Source: Roseomonas mucosa
GTDB taxonomy: Bacteria > Pseudomonadota > Alphaproteobacteria > Acetobacterales > Acetobacteraceae
Direction: 5' to 3'
NCBI GenBank assembly: GCA_945878375.1
Contig: CAMDWG010000002.1
Span: 1 to 64,000, forward strand
DNA: 64,000 nucleotides
Both the position numbers and the translations under genes were made by a program. The first letter of the stretch is position 1, and the number at the start of each line of letters is the position of its first letter. Shown here piece by piece: positions 28,801-37,789 of this stretch. Below the pieces are notes generated by a model. The model was not told the origin of the DNA. It did not search any database and saw nothing but the letters and a program-made list of their open reading frames with translations.

Positions 28801-29781
28801 ATGCTGAACCGCCGTCACCTTCTTGGGCTCGCCGCCGCCGGCGCGCTGGCCAAGCCTTCGCTCTCGCTCGCCCAGGGCGCCTGGCCCAACCGCTCGATCC
28901 GGCTCGTCGCCCAGTTCCCGCCGGGCGGGCTGGTGGACACGGTCGCGCGCCTGATGGCGCCGCAGTTCGCCGCGGCGCTCGGCCAGTCGGTGGTGGTCGA
29001 GAACCGCGCCGGGGCCGGTGGGCTGATCGGGACGGATGTGGTCGCGAAGGCGCCGGCCGATGGCTACACGCTGCTGGTCAGCCATGCCTCGGTGCATGTC
29101 TATGCCGCCGCGACGCGGGCCACGATGCCCTTCGATCCGATCGGCGACTTCACGCACATGGTGCAGCTGGTCGAGGCGCCGAACATCATTCTCGTCCGCG
29201 CCAATTCGCCCTTCCAGACGCTCGACCAGCTGGTGACGGCGGCGCGGACGCGCCCGGTCCGCTACGGGTCGTCGGGCATCGGCTCGGCGCCGCACCTGCT
29301 CGGCGCGATGCTGTCGGCGGAGGCGCGGGCGCCGAACCTCGACCACATCCCCTATGCCGGCAGCGCGCCGGCGATGCAGGACCTGCTGGCCGGCAACATC
29401 GAATCCATGGTGGACCCCATCACCACCAATGTGCAGCAGATGCGCGACGGATCGCTGCGTGCGCTCGCGGTGTCGTCGCCGCAGCGCCTCGCGGCCTTCC
29501 CGAACGTGCCGACCTTCGCGGAGCTGGGCTATGCGAAGCTGACCTCCGCCCAATGGCTGGGGCTTTCCGCGCCGAAGGGCCTGCCGGCGCCGATGGTGGA
29601 GCGGCTGACCGCGCTGGCGCCACAGATCCTGGCCCGGCCGGAGCTGATGGCGCGCTTCACGGATATCCAGACCGTGCCGCGCAACCCGCCGCCGACCGGC
29701 GCGGCCTTCGTGCAGATCATGCGCGAGGAAATCACCGCCTGGACCGCGGTGGCCCGCCAGTTCAACATCACCGTGAGCTGA
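28801..29781 (+). CDS. Bug/TctC-type solute-binding protein 1
   Basis: 326 aa from ATG 28801. Twin-arginine signal NRRHLLGLAAAGALA, cleaved near LAQG. The family entry motif IRLVAQFPPGGLVDTVAR and the later YGSSGIGSAPHLLGAM are typical. Bug proteins are periplasmic receptors for carboxylates or amides, usually feeding TctAB, but most genomic copies are orphans. No tctA/tctB is in this window. The upstream 155 bases contain no gene. It may serve the same substrate as the preceding GGT. Confidence 0.93.
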   Translation: MLNRRHLLGLAAAGALAKPSLSLAQGAWPNRSIRLVAQFPPGGLVDTVARLMAPQFAAALGQSVVVENRAGAGGLIGTDVVAKAPADGYTLLVSHASVHVYAAATRATMPFDPIGDFTHMVQLVEAPNIILVRANSPFQTLDQLVTAARTRPVRYGSSGIGSAPHLLGAMLSAEARAPNLDHIPYAGSAPAMQDLLAGNIESMVDPITTNVQQMRDGSLRALAVSSPQRLAAFPNVPTFAELGYAKLTSAQWLGLSAPKGLPAPMVERLTALAPQILARPELMARFTDIQTVPRNPPPTGAAFVQIMREEITAWTAVARQFNITVS

Positions 29782-29805
29782 GATTACTTCGAGCCTTCCT
29801 TCAGT

Positions 29806-29834
29806 CGGGCGGAACCTCCTCGCGGTTCCGCCCG
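29806..29834 (+). terminator. Hairpin after Bug 1
   Basis: CGGGCGGAACC (29806-29816) pairs with GGTTCCGCCCG (29824-29834) around a 7-base loop, 25 bases after the Bug 1 stop. No T-run follows. The rest of 29835-30033 is more A/T-rich than its surroundings and may hold the promoter of the methyltransferase. Confidence 0.45.
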
Positions 29835-30033
29835 GCCCGACAGCCGCCGCTGCGGGACGGTGAACGCCGCTTCCCCGCTGGACATGCGGCGAAATGCAGA
29901 ATAATCGCGTATTCGTATCGTGTGGCGGTGTAACTGGTGGCTACCTTCAGGCACGACCCGTCCGCGCGGCGCCCGGCCCGGCATGGGGCCGCACAGGGCC
30001 AAGCACTCCAGACCGAACGGAAGGCGTGTGACG

Positions 30034-31278
30034 ATGCCAGACAACCACGGCCCGCTCCTGCCGCCAGGCGCGATGCGGGAGGACGGTAGCGTCGACGTCG
30101 CGAAGCTGATCGCCGCCTTCGACAATGCCGGCCACGCGAGCCGCGCCGACCGCTACTTCGCTCGCACCGATTTTGCTACCCTAGGCCTTTCGAAGCCGTG
30201 GGGTTCGCCCAAGCAGGCGGACCATGAAGTGGGCAGATTTCGGGCCGCCCTCCAGTTGATGGACCTGTTTCCTGCCGCGCAGGTGGTGGATTTCGGCTGC
30301 GGTCTCGGCTGGATCTCGCGCGCGCTGGCCCGCATGAACTTCCGGGTTTTTGCCTGCGACGTCGCGCCGACCGCGCTCCGGATCGCGGAGGCATTCACCA
30401 TAGGCCGCGAGCCCGACATCGCCCCGCGTATCACCTGGCATCTGCTCGATGGCCCGCGCATCCCGCTGCCCGATGCTTCGATCGACCGCATCATCTGCTT
30501 CGATGCACTGCATCATGTGCCGGCGCCGGCACCGGTGCTGGCCGAGATGGCGCGCGTGCTGTGCGAAGGCGGGATCGCCGTCTTCGTCGAACCCGGTGAT
30601 CGTCACAGTATGTCGAAGGATAGCCAATTAGAGATGCGCGAATTCGGCGTCATCGAGAACGACATCGACATTGCTGAGCTTATCCGCATCGCGGACGATA
30701 GCGGTTTACTACCCGGACACGCCGTGTTGCACCCCTGGCGTTTGCCGACAATGCCGCTTTTCGACTTCCCGGCTCAGGTCGAGCGGGTCCGCGCTCGCCG
30801 CGCGCCGGATGCGACGCTGGTGCGGGATGTGTTCAGTTGTATCGATCCCTCGATCGACGGCATGCGGATGTTCTCTCTCATGCGACCGGGGTCGAGCCGG
30901 CACGATTCGCGTCGCCTTCGCCCGGCGGGGTCGGACGGCCAGGCGGCCCCTGGCCGGATCGAAGTGGCGCGGATCGGGACGACGCCAAAGGGCCTCGCGT
31001 TAGAACTGACGGTGCATAACCTCGGCCCGTATCGCTGGATCACGGACGAGGATAGGCCGGGCGTAGTCCGCCTCGGTGTTCAATGGCGCGATGCTGAGGG
31101 AACGCTGCATCGCGACTGGCAGCGCGTCACCGTTCCAGTCGAAGCCTCGGAGCCGGGCGGCAGCGCACAGATGAAGGTCGTGCTTCAGCCACCGCAGGGA
31201 TGCCGAGCCCTGGTGTTCGATTTGGTGGCCGAGCACGTCACATGGTTCGAGACGCCGATCCAGATCAAGTTCGCCTGA
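30034..31278 (+). CDS. SAM-dependent methyltransferase with C-terminal beta-sandwich-like domain
   Basis: 414 aa from ATG 30034 (GGAAGG 14 bases upstream). Residues ~50-270 are a class I methyltransferase: motif I VVDFGCGLG at ~84-92, acidic end of strand 2 FACDVAP, and FDALHHVPAPAPVLAEMARV. Residues ~315-414 form a separate domain with NLGPYRW, VRLGVQWRDAEG and FDLVAEHVTWFE. This pattern is one I associate with beta-sandwich tails of surface-polysaccharide glycosyltransferases and methyltransferases. It has no polysaccharide genes beside it and uses more A/T-ending codons than its neighbours (e.g. 30600-30720), hinting at transfer. Confidence 0.75.
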   Translation: MPDNHGPLLPPGAMREDGSVDVAKLIAAFDNAGHASRADRYFARTDFATLGLSKPWGSPKQADHEVGRFRAALQLMDLFPAAQVVDFGCGLGWISRALARMNFRVFACDVAPTALRIAEAFTIGREPDIAPRITWHLLDGPRIPLPDASIDRIICFDALHHVPAPAPVLAEMARVLCEGGIAVFVEPGDRHSMSKDSQLEMREFGVIENDIDIAELIRIADDSGLLPGHAVLHPWRLPTMPLFDFPAQVERVRARRAPDATLVRDVFSCIDPSIDGMRMFSLMRPGSSRHDSRRLRPAGSDGQAAPGRIEVARIGTTPKGLALELTVHNLGPYRWITDEDRPGVVRLGVQWRDAEGTLHRDWQRVTVPVEASEPGGSAQMKVVLQPPQGCRALVFDLVAEHVTWFETPIQIKFA

Positions 31279-31370
31279 CCGCCCAAGCCCGGGCAAACCG
31301 CCCTTCGGGGTTTCCCCGGCACGCGCCGGGCGTCATTCTGGCGGCCTCGCAGCGTCGCCGGAAACCTCGC

Positions 31371-32810
31371 ATGACCCCCCCCACCGATCCCGCGCTGATG
31401 AGCGCCGAGCAACTGCTCGCGCTCTATGAACGCCGCGCCTTGTCGCCGGTCGAGGCGCTGAAGGCGGTGATGGAGCGGGTCGCGCGCTACAATCCCTGGG
31501 TCAACGCCTTCGCCGCCATGAACCCGCAGGCGCTTCGCACCGCCGGGGAGAGCGAGGCGCGCTGGATGGCCGGCCGGCCGATCGGGGCGCTGGATGGCGT
31601 GCCGACGACGGTGAAGGACATCATGCATCTGTCCGGCTTCCCGACCCGCCGGGGCAGCCGCACCACGCCCGCGACCCCGGTGACGGAAGACGCGCCTTCC
31701 GTCACCGGCCTGAAGGCCGAGGGCGCGGTGATCATCGGCAAGACCACCACCACCGAATTCGGCTGGAAGACCCCCGGCGACTGCCCGCTGCACGGCATCA
31801 CCCGCAACCCCTGGAACCCGCAGCGCACCCCGGGCGGCAGTTCGAGCGGGGCGGGGGCCGCGGGGGCGGCCTGCTTCGGCCCTCTGCATGTGGGCACCGA
31901 TGCCGGGGGCTCCATACGTATCCCCGCCGCCTATTGCGGGCTGGTCGGCGTGAAGCCGAGCTATGGGCGCATCCCGCAATGGCCGCATGGCGCCTTCTCG
32001 ACCGTCGCGGTGGCGGGGCCGATGACGCGCACGATGCGCGATGCGGCGCTGATGTTCTCGGCCATGGCGCGGCACGATCTGCGCGACCCCATCTCCCTGC
32101 CCGATGATCCGCGCGACTGGCGCGCAGGCATCGAGGATGGGGTGAAGGGCCTGCGCGTCGCCATCGTCCGCAGCTTCGGCTTCGCCCCGCCGCTGGATGC
32201 GGAAGGCGAGGCCGCGCTGCGGGTCGCCGCCACCTTGCTGCTGGAAGCCGGCGCGACGGTGGAGGAAGCGGACCCCGAGATGCCCGATGCGCGGGCCGTC
32301 TTCTCCCGCGTCTGGGGGGTGGCGATGGCGCGGCTGTGGGACCAGACGCCCGAGGACAAGCGCCCGCTGCTCGATGCCGGGATCGGAGAGGTCGCCCGCC
32401 AGATGGGCGGGATGTCGGCGGCAGATTTCCTGGCCGCCGACATGATGCGGATGGAATGCGCGCATGCCATGGCGCGCTTCCACCAGCGCTACGACCTGAT
32501 CCTGACCGCCGCCACGCCGACCGCCGCCTTCGATGCGGACCAGCCCACGATCAAGCCGGTGGAATCGCTCTGGCGCGACTGGGCGCCCTGGACCTTCGCC
32601 TTCAACCTGTCCCGTCAGCCCGCCATCAGCGTGCCCATCGGGCTGGATGAGGCGGGGATGCCGCGCGCGGTGCAGGTGGCCGCCGCGCTCTATCGCGACG
32701 ACCTCGCCTTCCGCGCCGCCCGCGCGCTGGAACGCGGCGCCAGCCTGCCCCTGGCCAATCCGGCCGAAACCGGGCAGATGCGCCCCGCACAGGGTCAGAC
32801 CATCAACTAG
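31371..32810 (+). CDS. Amidase signature family protein
   Basis: 479 aa from ATG 31371. Ser-cisSer-Lys hydrolase: Lys82 in VPTTVKDIMH, the GGSSSG loop at 155-160, and nucleophile Ser181 in TDAGGSIRIPAAYCG. Cytoplasmic, no signal. Members hydrolyse amides such as indoleacetamide, malonamate, 6-aminohexanoate oligomers or act as GatA; it lacks the GatA partners nearby and is better seen as a catabolic amidase. It is followed after 11 bases by an FAH-family gene and then a Bug protein, a common catabolic arrangement. Confidence 0.93.
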   Translation: MTPPTDPALMSAEQLLALYERRALSPVEALKAVMERVARYNPWVNAFAAMNPQALRTAGESEARWMAGRPIGALDGVPTTVKDIMHLSGFPTRRGSRTTPATPVTEDAPSVTGLKAEGAVIIGKTTTTEFGWKTPGDCPLHGITRNPWNPQRTPGGSSSGAGAAGAACFGPLHVGTDAGGSIRIPAAYCGLVGVKPSYGRIPQWPHGAFSTVAVAGPMTRTMRDAALMFSAMARHDLRDPISLPDDPRDWRAGIEDGVKGLRVAIVRSFGFAPPLDAEGEAALRVAATLLLEAGATVEEADPEMPDARAVFSRVWGVAMARLWDQTPEDKRPLLDAGIGEVARQMGGMSAADFLAADMMRMECAHAMARFHQRYDLILTAATPTAAFDADQPTIKPVESLWRDWAPWTFAFNLSRQPAISVPIGLDEAGMPRAVQVAAALYRDDLAFRAARALERGASLPLANPAETGQMRPAQGQTIN

Positions 32811-32821
32811 GGGATCACGCC

Positions 32822-33709
32822 ATGCGGCTGGTGACGTTCACGCGCGAGGGCAGGGTGCAGCAGGAACTCGGCGCGCTCGCGGCCGATGGGTCGGTGCTCG
32901 ACCTGGCGGCGGCGGAGCCGATGCTGAAGGGCCAGACCATGGTGGACCTGGCCGGGGCCGAGCCTGCGATGCTCGACCGGCTGCGCGCCGCGCTGGCGCG
33001 CTCGCCGAAGGTCGATGGCGCGAAGCTTTGCGCGCCGATCCCCCGGCCGCCGAAGAACGTCTTCTGCGTGGGCAAGAACTACCACGAGCATGCGAAGGAA
33101 TTCGCCGGCTCCGGCTTCGATGGCGGCGCGAAGGATGTGGTGCCGCCCTTCCCGGTGGTGTTCTCGAAGCCGCACACATCGATCATCGCGAACGGGGAGC
33201 CGATCCTCGGCCATCTCGATCCGACAGGCGGCGTCGATTACGAAGGCGAGCTGGCTGTCATCATCGGCCAGGGTGGCGGCCGGGGCATCGCCAAGGCGGA
33301 CGCGCTGAAGCATGTCTTCGGCTACACCATCGTCAACGATGTCACGGCGCGTCACATGCAGAAGCGCCACAGCCAGTGGATCCTGGGCAAGGGGCTCGAC
33401 AGCTTCTGCCCGATGGGCCCTGCGATCCTGACGGCGGATGAGGTGCCGGACCCGACCAAGCTGGTGCTGACCACCTGGGTCAATGGCGAGCAGCGCCAGA
33501 AGGCCGTGGTCGCCGACCTGATCTTCGACATCCCGACGCTGATCGAGGCGATCAGCGCCGTCATCACGCTCGAGCCCGGCGATGTGATCGCCACCGGCAC
33601 GCCGGTGGGCGTCGGCATCGGCTTCTCGCCGCCGAAGTTCCTGGCTTCCGGCGATGTCATCCGGATCGAGGTCAGCGGCATCGGCGTGCTGGAAAACCCG
33701 GTCGCCTGA
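32822..33709 (+). CDS. Fumarylacetoacetate hydrolase family protein
   Basis: 295 aa. N-terminal ~70 residues form the small leading domain; the FAH core begins at KNVFCVGKNYHEHAKEF. Metal ligands are the Glu residues in VDYEGELAVIIG and the Asp in the GYTIVNDVTARH segment. C-terminal TGTPVGVGIGFSPPKFL is the usual end. The family covers fumarylpyruvate hydrolase, acylpyruvases and oxaloacetate decarboxylases acting on diketo acids. Substrate unknown; neighbours suggest breakdown of an amide-bearing acid. Confidence 0.93.
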   Translation: MRLVTFTREGRVQQELGALAADGSVLDLAAAEPMLKGQTMVDLAGAEPAMLDRLRAALARSPKVDGAKLCAPIPRPPKNVFCVGKNYHEHAKEFAGSGFDGGAKDVVPPFPVVFSKPHTSIIANGEPILGHLDPTGGVDYEGELAVIIGQGGGRGIAKADALKHVFGYTIVNDVTARHMQKRHSQWILGKGLDSFCPMGPAILTADEVPDPTKLVLTTWVNGEQRQKAVVADLIFDIPTLIEAISAVITLEPGDVIATGTPVGVGIGFSPPKFLASGDVIRIEVSGIGVLENPVA

Positions 33710-33780
33710 TCTCGCCCCGGCCGGGGCGGGGAGAACCAACGCGGCCCAGACCGCGCAACGAAGACGAGAGAGAAACGACG

Positions 33781-34749
33781 ATGCATCGCAGGACCCTGCT
33801 CGGCGCCGCCGCGCTGACCCCCTTCGCCGCGCAGGCGCAGGGCACCGACTTCCCGAGCCGCCCCATCACGATGTTGGTGCCCTTCCCGCCGGGCGGGCAG
33901 GCGGACCTCGCCGCGCGCCCGACCGCGGCGGCGATGGAGCGCGTCCTGCGCCAGCCGGTCGTGGTGCAGAATCGTGGCGGCGCGGCGGGCGCCATCGGCA
34001 ACGGCTTCGTCGCGCGCAGCGCGCCGGATGGCTACACGCTGCTGATGGCGCTGTCCTCGCTGGCCGTGATCCCGGAAGCCGAGCGCCTGTTCGGCCGCAC
34101 ACCGCCCTACACCGCCGACCAGTTGCAGCCGATCGCGCTGGTGAATGCGGATCCCACCATGCTCGCCGTGCCGGCCTCGGCGCCCTGGCGGACGATGGAT
34201 GAGTTCATCGCCGCCGCGCGCGCCAATCCCGGCAGCATTCCCTATGGCTCCTCCGGGACCTACGGCACGCTGCATGTGGCGATGGAGATGCTGGCCGCGA
34301 GCGCCGGCATCCGGCTGCTGCATGTGCCCTTCACCGGGGCTGGGCCGGCGATCACGGCGCTGCTGGGCGGCCAGATCCAGGCGATGGCCTCGGCGCCCGG
34401 CACGCTGACGCAGCATGCCCGCGACGGCCGCATCCGCGTGCTGGGCTGCTGGGGGCGGGACCGGGTTGCGGCCTTCCCCGATGTGCCGACCTTCATGGAG
34501 CGCGGCTTCCGGGATGTGGAATTCTACATCTGGGCCGGGCTCTTCGCCCCCGCCGCGACGCCTGCCCCGGTGGTGACGCGGCTGCGCGATGCGGTGCGCC
34601 AGTCCGTCCAGGACCCTGACCTGGTGCGCGCCTTCACGGCGGCGGGCGCGCCGGTCACCTACCTCGACGCGCCGGAGTTCGCGCGCTTCTTCGCCGATGA
34701 CAGCGCCAGGCTGGTCGCGGCGGTGCGGAAGATCGGCCGAGTGGAATAG
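33781..34749 (+). CDS. Bug/TctC-type solute-binding protein 2
   Basis: 322 aa. Short twin-arginine signal (HRRTLLGAAALTPFAAQAQG). Entry motif ITMLVPFPPGGQADLAAR, then YGSSGTYGTLHVAME. Periplasmic receptor, no cognate TctAB here. It follows the FAH-family gene by 71 bases containing a GC-rich near-palindrome (33711-33735), and a hairpin follows its stop. Probably binds the substrate handled by the amidase/FAH/M20 set. Confidence 0.93.
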   Translation: MHRRTLLGAAALTPFAAQAQGTDFPSRPITMLVPFPPGGQADLAARPTAAAMERVLRQPVVVQNRGGAAGAIGNGFVARSAPDGYTLLMALSSLAVIPEAERLFGRTPPYTADQLQPIALVNADPTMLAVPASAPWRTMDEFIAAARANPGSIPYGSSGTYGTLHVAMEMLAASAGIRLLHVPFTGAGPAITALLGGQIQAMASAPGTLTQHARDGRIRVLGCWGRDRVAAFPDVPTFMERGFRDVEFYIWAGLFAPAATPAPVVTRLRDAVRQSVQDPDLVRAFTAAGAPVTYLDAPEFARFFADDSARLVAAVRKIGRVE

Positions 34750-34756
34750 GCCTTGC

Positions 34757-34780
34757 GGCCGGCGGGCGCTCCCGCCGGCC
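34757..34780 (+). terminator. Hairpin after Bug 2
   Basis: Perfect 10-bp stem GGCCGGCGGG/CCCGCCGGCC around CGCT, 8 bases after the Bug 2 stop and 38 before the M20 start. Very stable but without a T-run. Confidence 0.45.
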
Positions 34781-34817
34781 CTTCCCGCCGGGACAGGGCG
34801 GTGGCAGCCTGCCACGC

Positions 34818-36014
34818 ATGAACGACCGATCCCCGACCCAGACCGAAACCGCCATCATCGCCTGGCTCGACACCCAGCGCGACGCCATGGTCGCCGCGCT
34901 GCGGGAGATGGTGGACACCGATGGCGGCAGCTACGACAAGGCCGGCGTCGATAAGGTGGGCGCGCAGATCGCGCGCTTCCTGTCCGGCCACGGCATCGCG
35001 GTTGGGACTATCCCCGGCGCCCGCTTCGGCGATTGTGTGCGTGCAACGCTCGGCCCCGCGGCCGCGCCCGGCGGTGGCAATGCGCGCCCGAACATCGTGC
35101 TGATGGGCCATCGCGACACCGTCTTCCCCAAGGGCGAGCCAGAGCGCCGGCCCTTCACCATCGACGGCGCCCGCGCCTTCGGCCCGGGTGTGGCCGATAT
35201 GAAGGCCGGCCTCGTGATGAACATGTTCCTCCTGGCCGCCTTCGCCCGCTTCGGCGGCGCGCCCGGCCCGCTGGTGGGGCTGTTCACCGGGGATGAGGAG
35301 ATCGGCTCCCCCGAAGGCCGCGCGGTGATCGAGGCGGAGGCGAAGGCCGCCCGCGTGGTGCTCAATTCAGAGCCTGGCCGCCCCACCGGCGGCATCGTGA
35401 CGGGCCGCAAGGGCGGCGTGTTCATGCTGATGGAGATCACCGGCAAGGCCGCCCATTCGGGCGGCAATTTCGAACAGGGGATCAGCGCCATCGGCGAGCT
35501 GGCCCAGAAGATCACCGCGATCCATGCGCTGACCGACCTCGGGCGCGGGATCACGCTGAATGTCGGGCTCGTCTCCGGCGGGCAGAGCGTGAACACGGTG
35601 GCGCCGCACGCCTCCGGCGAGATCGACCTTCGCTACGTCGCCCCCGCCGACCGCGACGAGGTGGTGGCGGTCATCGAGGCGATCGTGGCGCGCAGCTTCA
35701 TCCCCGGCACCACCGCGCGGCTGACCATCAAGGGCGAATTCCTGCCGCTGACCCAGTCCGAGGCCTCTGGCCGCCTGTTCGACCTGTATCGTGCGGCGGC
35801 GGAGGACAGCGGCTTCGCGACCGCGGGCGAATTCTCCGGCGGCTGCGCCGATTCCGGCTTCACCGCCGCGATGGGCGCGCCGACGCTCTGCGCCGTCGGG
35901 CCGGTGGGCGGCAAGGCGCACAGCCCGGATGAGTATCTGGAACTCGACAGCCTGGTGCCGCGCGCGCAGGCGCTGGCGCGCGCCATCCTCCGCCTCGACG
36001 AAGCCGGGATCTGA
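34818..36014 (+). CDS. M20 family metallopeptidase (carboxypeptidase G2-like) 1
   Basis: 398 aa, no signal peptide. Dinuclear zinc enzyme: His in MGHRDTVFPKG (~97), the bridging Asp in GPGVADMKAG, the catalytic Glu pair in TGDEEIGSPEG, and the C-terminal His in GGKAHSPDEY. The lid/dimerisation domain sits at ~190-300 (KGGVFMLMEITGKAAHSGG). Closest in layout to glutamate carboxypeptidase/CPG2, which releases C-terminal glutamate from amides. It precedes the thioesterase by 5 bases. A second similar gene lies at 44067. Confidence 0.92.
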   Translation: MNDRSPTQTETAIIAWLDTQRDAMVAALREMVDTDGGSYDKAGVDKVGAQIARFLSGHGIAVGTIPGARFGDCVRATLGPAAAPGGGNARPNIVLMGHRDTVFPKGEPERRPFTIDGARAFGPGVADMKAGLVMNMFLLAAFARFGGAPGPLVGLFTGDEEIGSPEGRAVIEAEAKAARVVLNSEPGRPTGGIVTGRKGGVFMLMEITGKAAHSGGNFEQGISAIGELAQKITAIHALTDLGRGITLNVGLVSGGQSVNTVAPHASGEIDLRYVAPADRDEVVAVIEAIVARSFIPGTTARLTIKGEFLPLTQSEASGRLFDLYRAAAEDSGFATAGEFSGGCADSGFTAAMGAPTLCAVGPVGGKAHSPDEYLELDSLVPRAQALARAILRLDEAGI

Positions 36015-36019
36015 CGCGC

Positions 36020-36454
36020 ATGACAGCAGCTCCAGCCGCCACGCCGCCCTGGACCATCCTGCGTCCGCATCGCATCCGCTGGGCGGAATGCGACCTCTAT
36101 GGCCATGTGAACCACGCGGCCTACCTCACGCTGTTCGAGGATATGCGGATCGCGCATTGGGAAGCGCTGACGGGCCTGCCCGTCTCCCCCGACCGCCCCG
36201 GCCCGGTCGTCGCGCAGATCGAGGCGCGGTATCTCCGCGCCGCCGGCTTCGGGGATGAGGTGACGCTGGCCATCCGCCCCGTCAGCTTCCGCCGCACCTC
36301 CCTCGTGCACGATTACGCGATGCTGAAGGATGGCGAGCCCTGTTGCACCGCGCGGATCGTGCTGGTGGTGACGCGCCAGGATAGCGGGGAGAAGGTGCCG
36401 CTCTGGCCCGAGTTGCGCGAAAGGCTGAAGGCCGAAGGCGCGGTGGAAGGGTAG
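36020..36454 (+). CDS. Acyl-CoA thioesterase (4HBT hot-dog fold)
   Basis: 144 aa. Single hot-dog domain with the 4HBT active-site stretch RWAECDLYGHVNHAAYL (the Asp of ECDLYGH is the expected catalytic residue) and the following helix FEDMRIAHWEAL. Cytoplasmic; hydrolyses short or aromatic acyl-CoA esters. Placed between an M20 peptidase and a diaminopropionate ammonia-lyase-like gene, in one run of same-strand genes. Confidence 0.9.
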   Translation: MTAAPAATPPWTILRPHRIRWAECDLYGHVNHAAYLTLFEDMRIAHWEALTGLPVSPDRPGPVVAQIEARYLRAAGFGDEVTLAIRPVSFRRTSLVHDYAMLKDGEPCCTARIVLVVTRQDSGEKVPLWPELRERLKAEGAVEG

Positions 36455-36521
36455 GGGGGCGACCGTTACCCGTCCGCCCGCCGCATGGACGCAAGCCGCC
36501 TGCTGCGCGAAGCTGCCTGTC

Positions 36522-37685
36522 ATGATCCCGACCCGCCCCTATCGCCTTCTGGTCAACCGCCGCCACGGCACGCCCGGCATTGTCGTGCTGCCCGATGGCG
36601 GCTTCCGCCGTGCGCGGGCGGAGATCACCGCCTGGCCGGGCTATGCGCCCACCCCGCTGGTCGCGCTGGAGGATGTGGCGAAGGCCGCGCGCGTCGCGTC
36701 CGTGCATTACAAGGACGAGGGCGGGCGCTTCGGCCTCGGCTCCTTCAAGGCGCTTGGCGGCGCCTATGCGGTGCAGAAGCTGCTGACCGGGGAACTCGCG
36801 CGGCGCAGCGTCGTGCCCAACGCCGCCGCCGCCGAACTCGAATCGGGTGTCCACGCAGAGGCGACGCGCGCCATCACCGTCACCTGCGCGACGGATGGCA
36901 ATCATGGCCGCTCCGTCGCCTGGGGCGCGCAGCGTTTTCACGCGCGCTGCGTGATCTATGTGCATGAGACCGTCAGCCAGGGCCGGCGTGACGCCATCGC
37001 ACGCTATGGCGCGGAGATCCGCGTGGTCCCCGGCACCTATGACGACGCGGTCCGCGCCTGCGCCCGCGATGCGGAGCGGGAGGGCTGGTTCGTCGTCTCC
37101 GACACCTCCTGGGAAGGCTATACGGAGGTTCCCCGCGACGTGATGCAGGGCTACCGCCTGATGGCGGAGGAGGCGGCCGCGCAGCTGGATGCGGCGCCGA
37201 CCCATGCCTTTGTGCCCGGCGGCGTCGGGGGCGTCGCGGCGGCCGTCTCCGTCCAGCTCCGCGCGCGCTATGGCAGCGCACCGAAGCTGGTGGTCGCGGA
37301 GCCCGACAAGGCCGCCTGCCTGCTGGCCTCCGCCGAGGCGGGGGAGCCTGTGGCGGTGGGGGGTGATCTGGACACGCTGATGGCCGGGCTCGCCTGCGGC
37401 GAGCCGAGCCTGCTGGCGTGGCAGGAACTGGAACGCGCGGCCTTCGCCTTCATGGCGGTGGGGGATGACAGCGCGGTGGATGCGATGCGCCTTCTCGCGC
37501 GCCGCACGCCCCCGGTCGTGGCGGGTGAGAGCGCGGTGGCGGGTCTTGCGGCGCTGCTGCTGGCGGCGCGCGATCCGGCCTCCCGCGCCATGCTTGGGCT
37601 GGATGAGGGCAGCCGCGTGCTGCTGTTCGGCACCGAGGGCGCGACCGATCCGGAGACCTATGCGCGGCTGGTCGGCGGCGCCTGA
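36522..37685 (+). CDS. dpaL: Diaminopropionate ammonia-lyase-like PLP enzyme
   Basis: 387 aa. Fold-type II PLP enzyme with Lys76 in the motif GRFGLGSFKALGGAYAV as the Schiff-base residue, TDGNHGRSVAWGAQ as the substrate/Asn loop, and a Gly-rich phosphate loop VPGGVGGVAAAV. The FGLGSFK context and the overall length match diaminopropionate ammonia-lyase (YgeX), which splits 2,3-diaminopropionate to pyruvate and ammonia. Threonine dehydratase-like activity is an alternative. Both would feed pyruvate or ketoacids into central metabolism. Confidence 0.85.
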   Translation: MIPTRPYRLLVNRRHGTPGIVVLPDGGFRRARAEITAWPGYAPTPLVALEDVAKAARVASVHYKDEGGRFGLGSFKALGGAYAVQKLLTGELARRSVVPNAAAAELESGVHAEATRAITVTCATDGNHGRSVAWGAQRFHARCVIYVHETVSQGRRDAIARYGAEIRVVPGTYDDAVRACARDAEREGWFVVSDTSWEGYTEVPRDVMQGYRLMAEEAAAQLDAAPTHAFVPGGVGGVAAAVSVQLRARYGSAPKLVVAEPDKAACLLASAEAGEPVAVGGDLDTLMAGLACGEPSLLAWQELERAAFAFMAVGDDSAVDAMRLLARRTPPVVAGESAVAGLAALLLAARDPASRAMLGLDEGSRVLLFGTEGATDPETYARLVGGA

Positions 37686-37789
37686 AGGCCCGCGTCCCGC
37701 ACGCAAGATTGACTCTTGGCCATTCGCTGCCCATCCACTCGGGCAGTCCATGCGAAGGGCCGGATAGCGGCCCAAGGGAGATCACGTCG

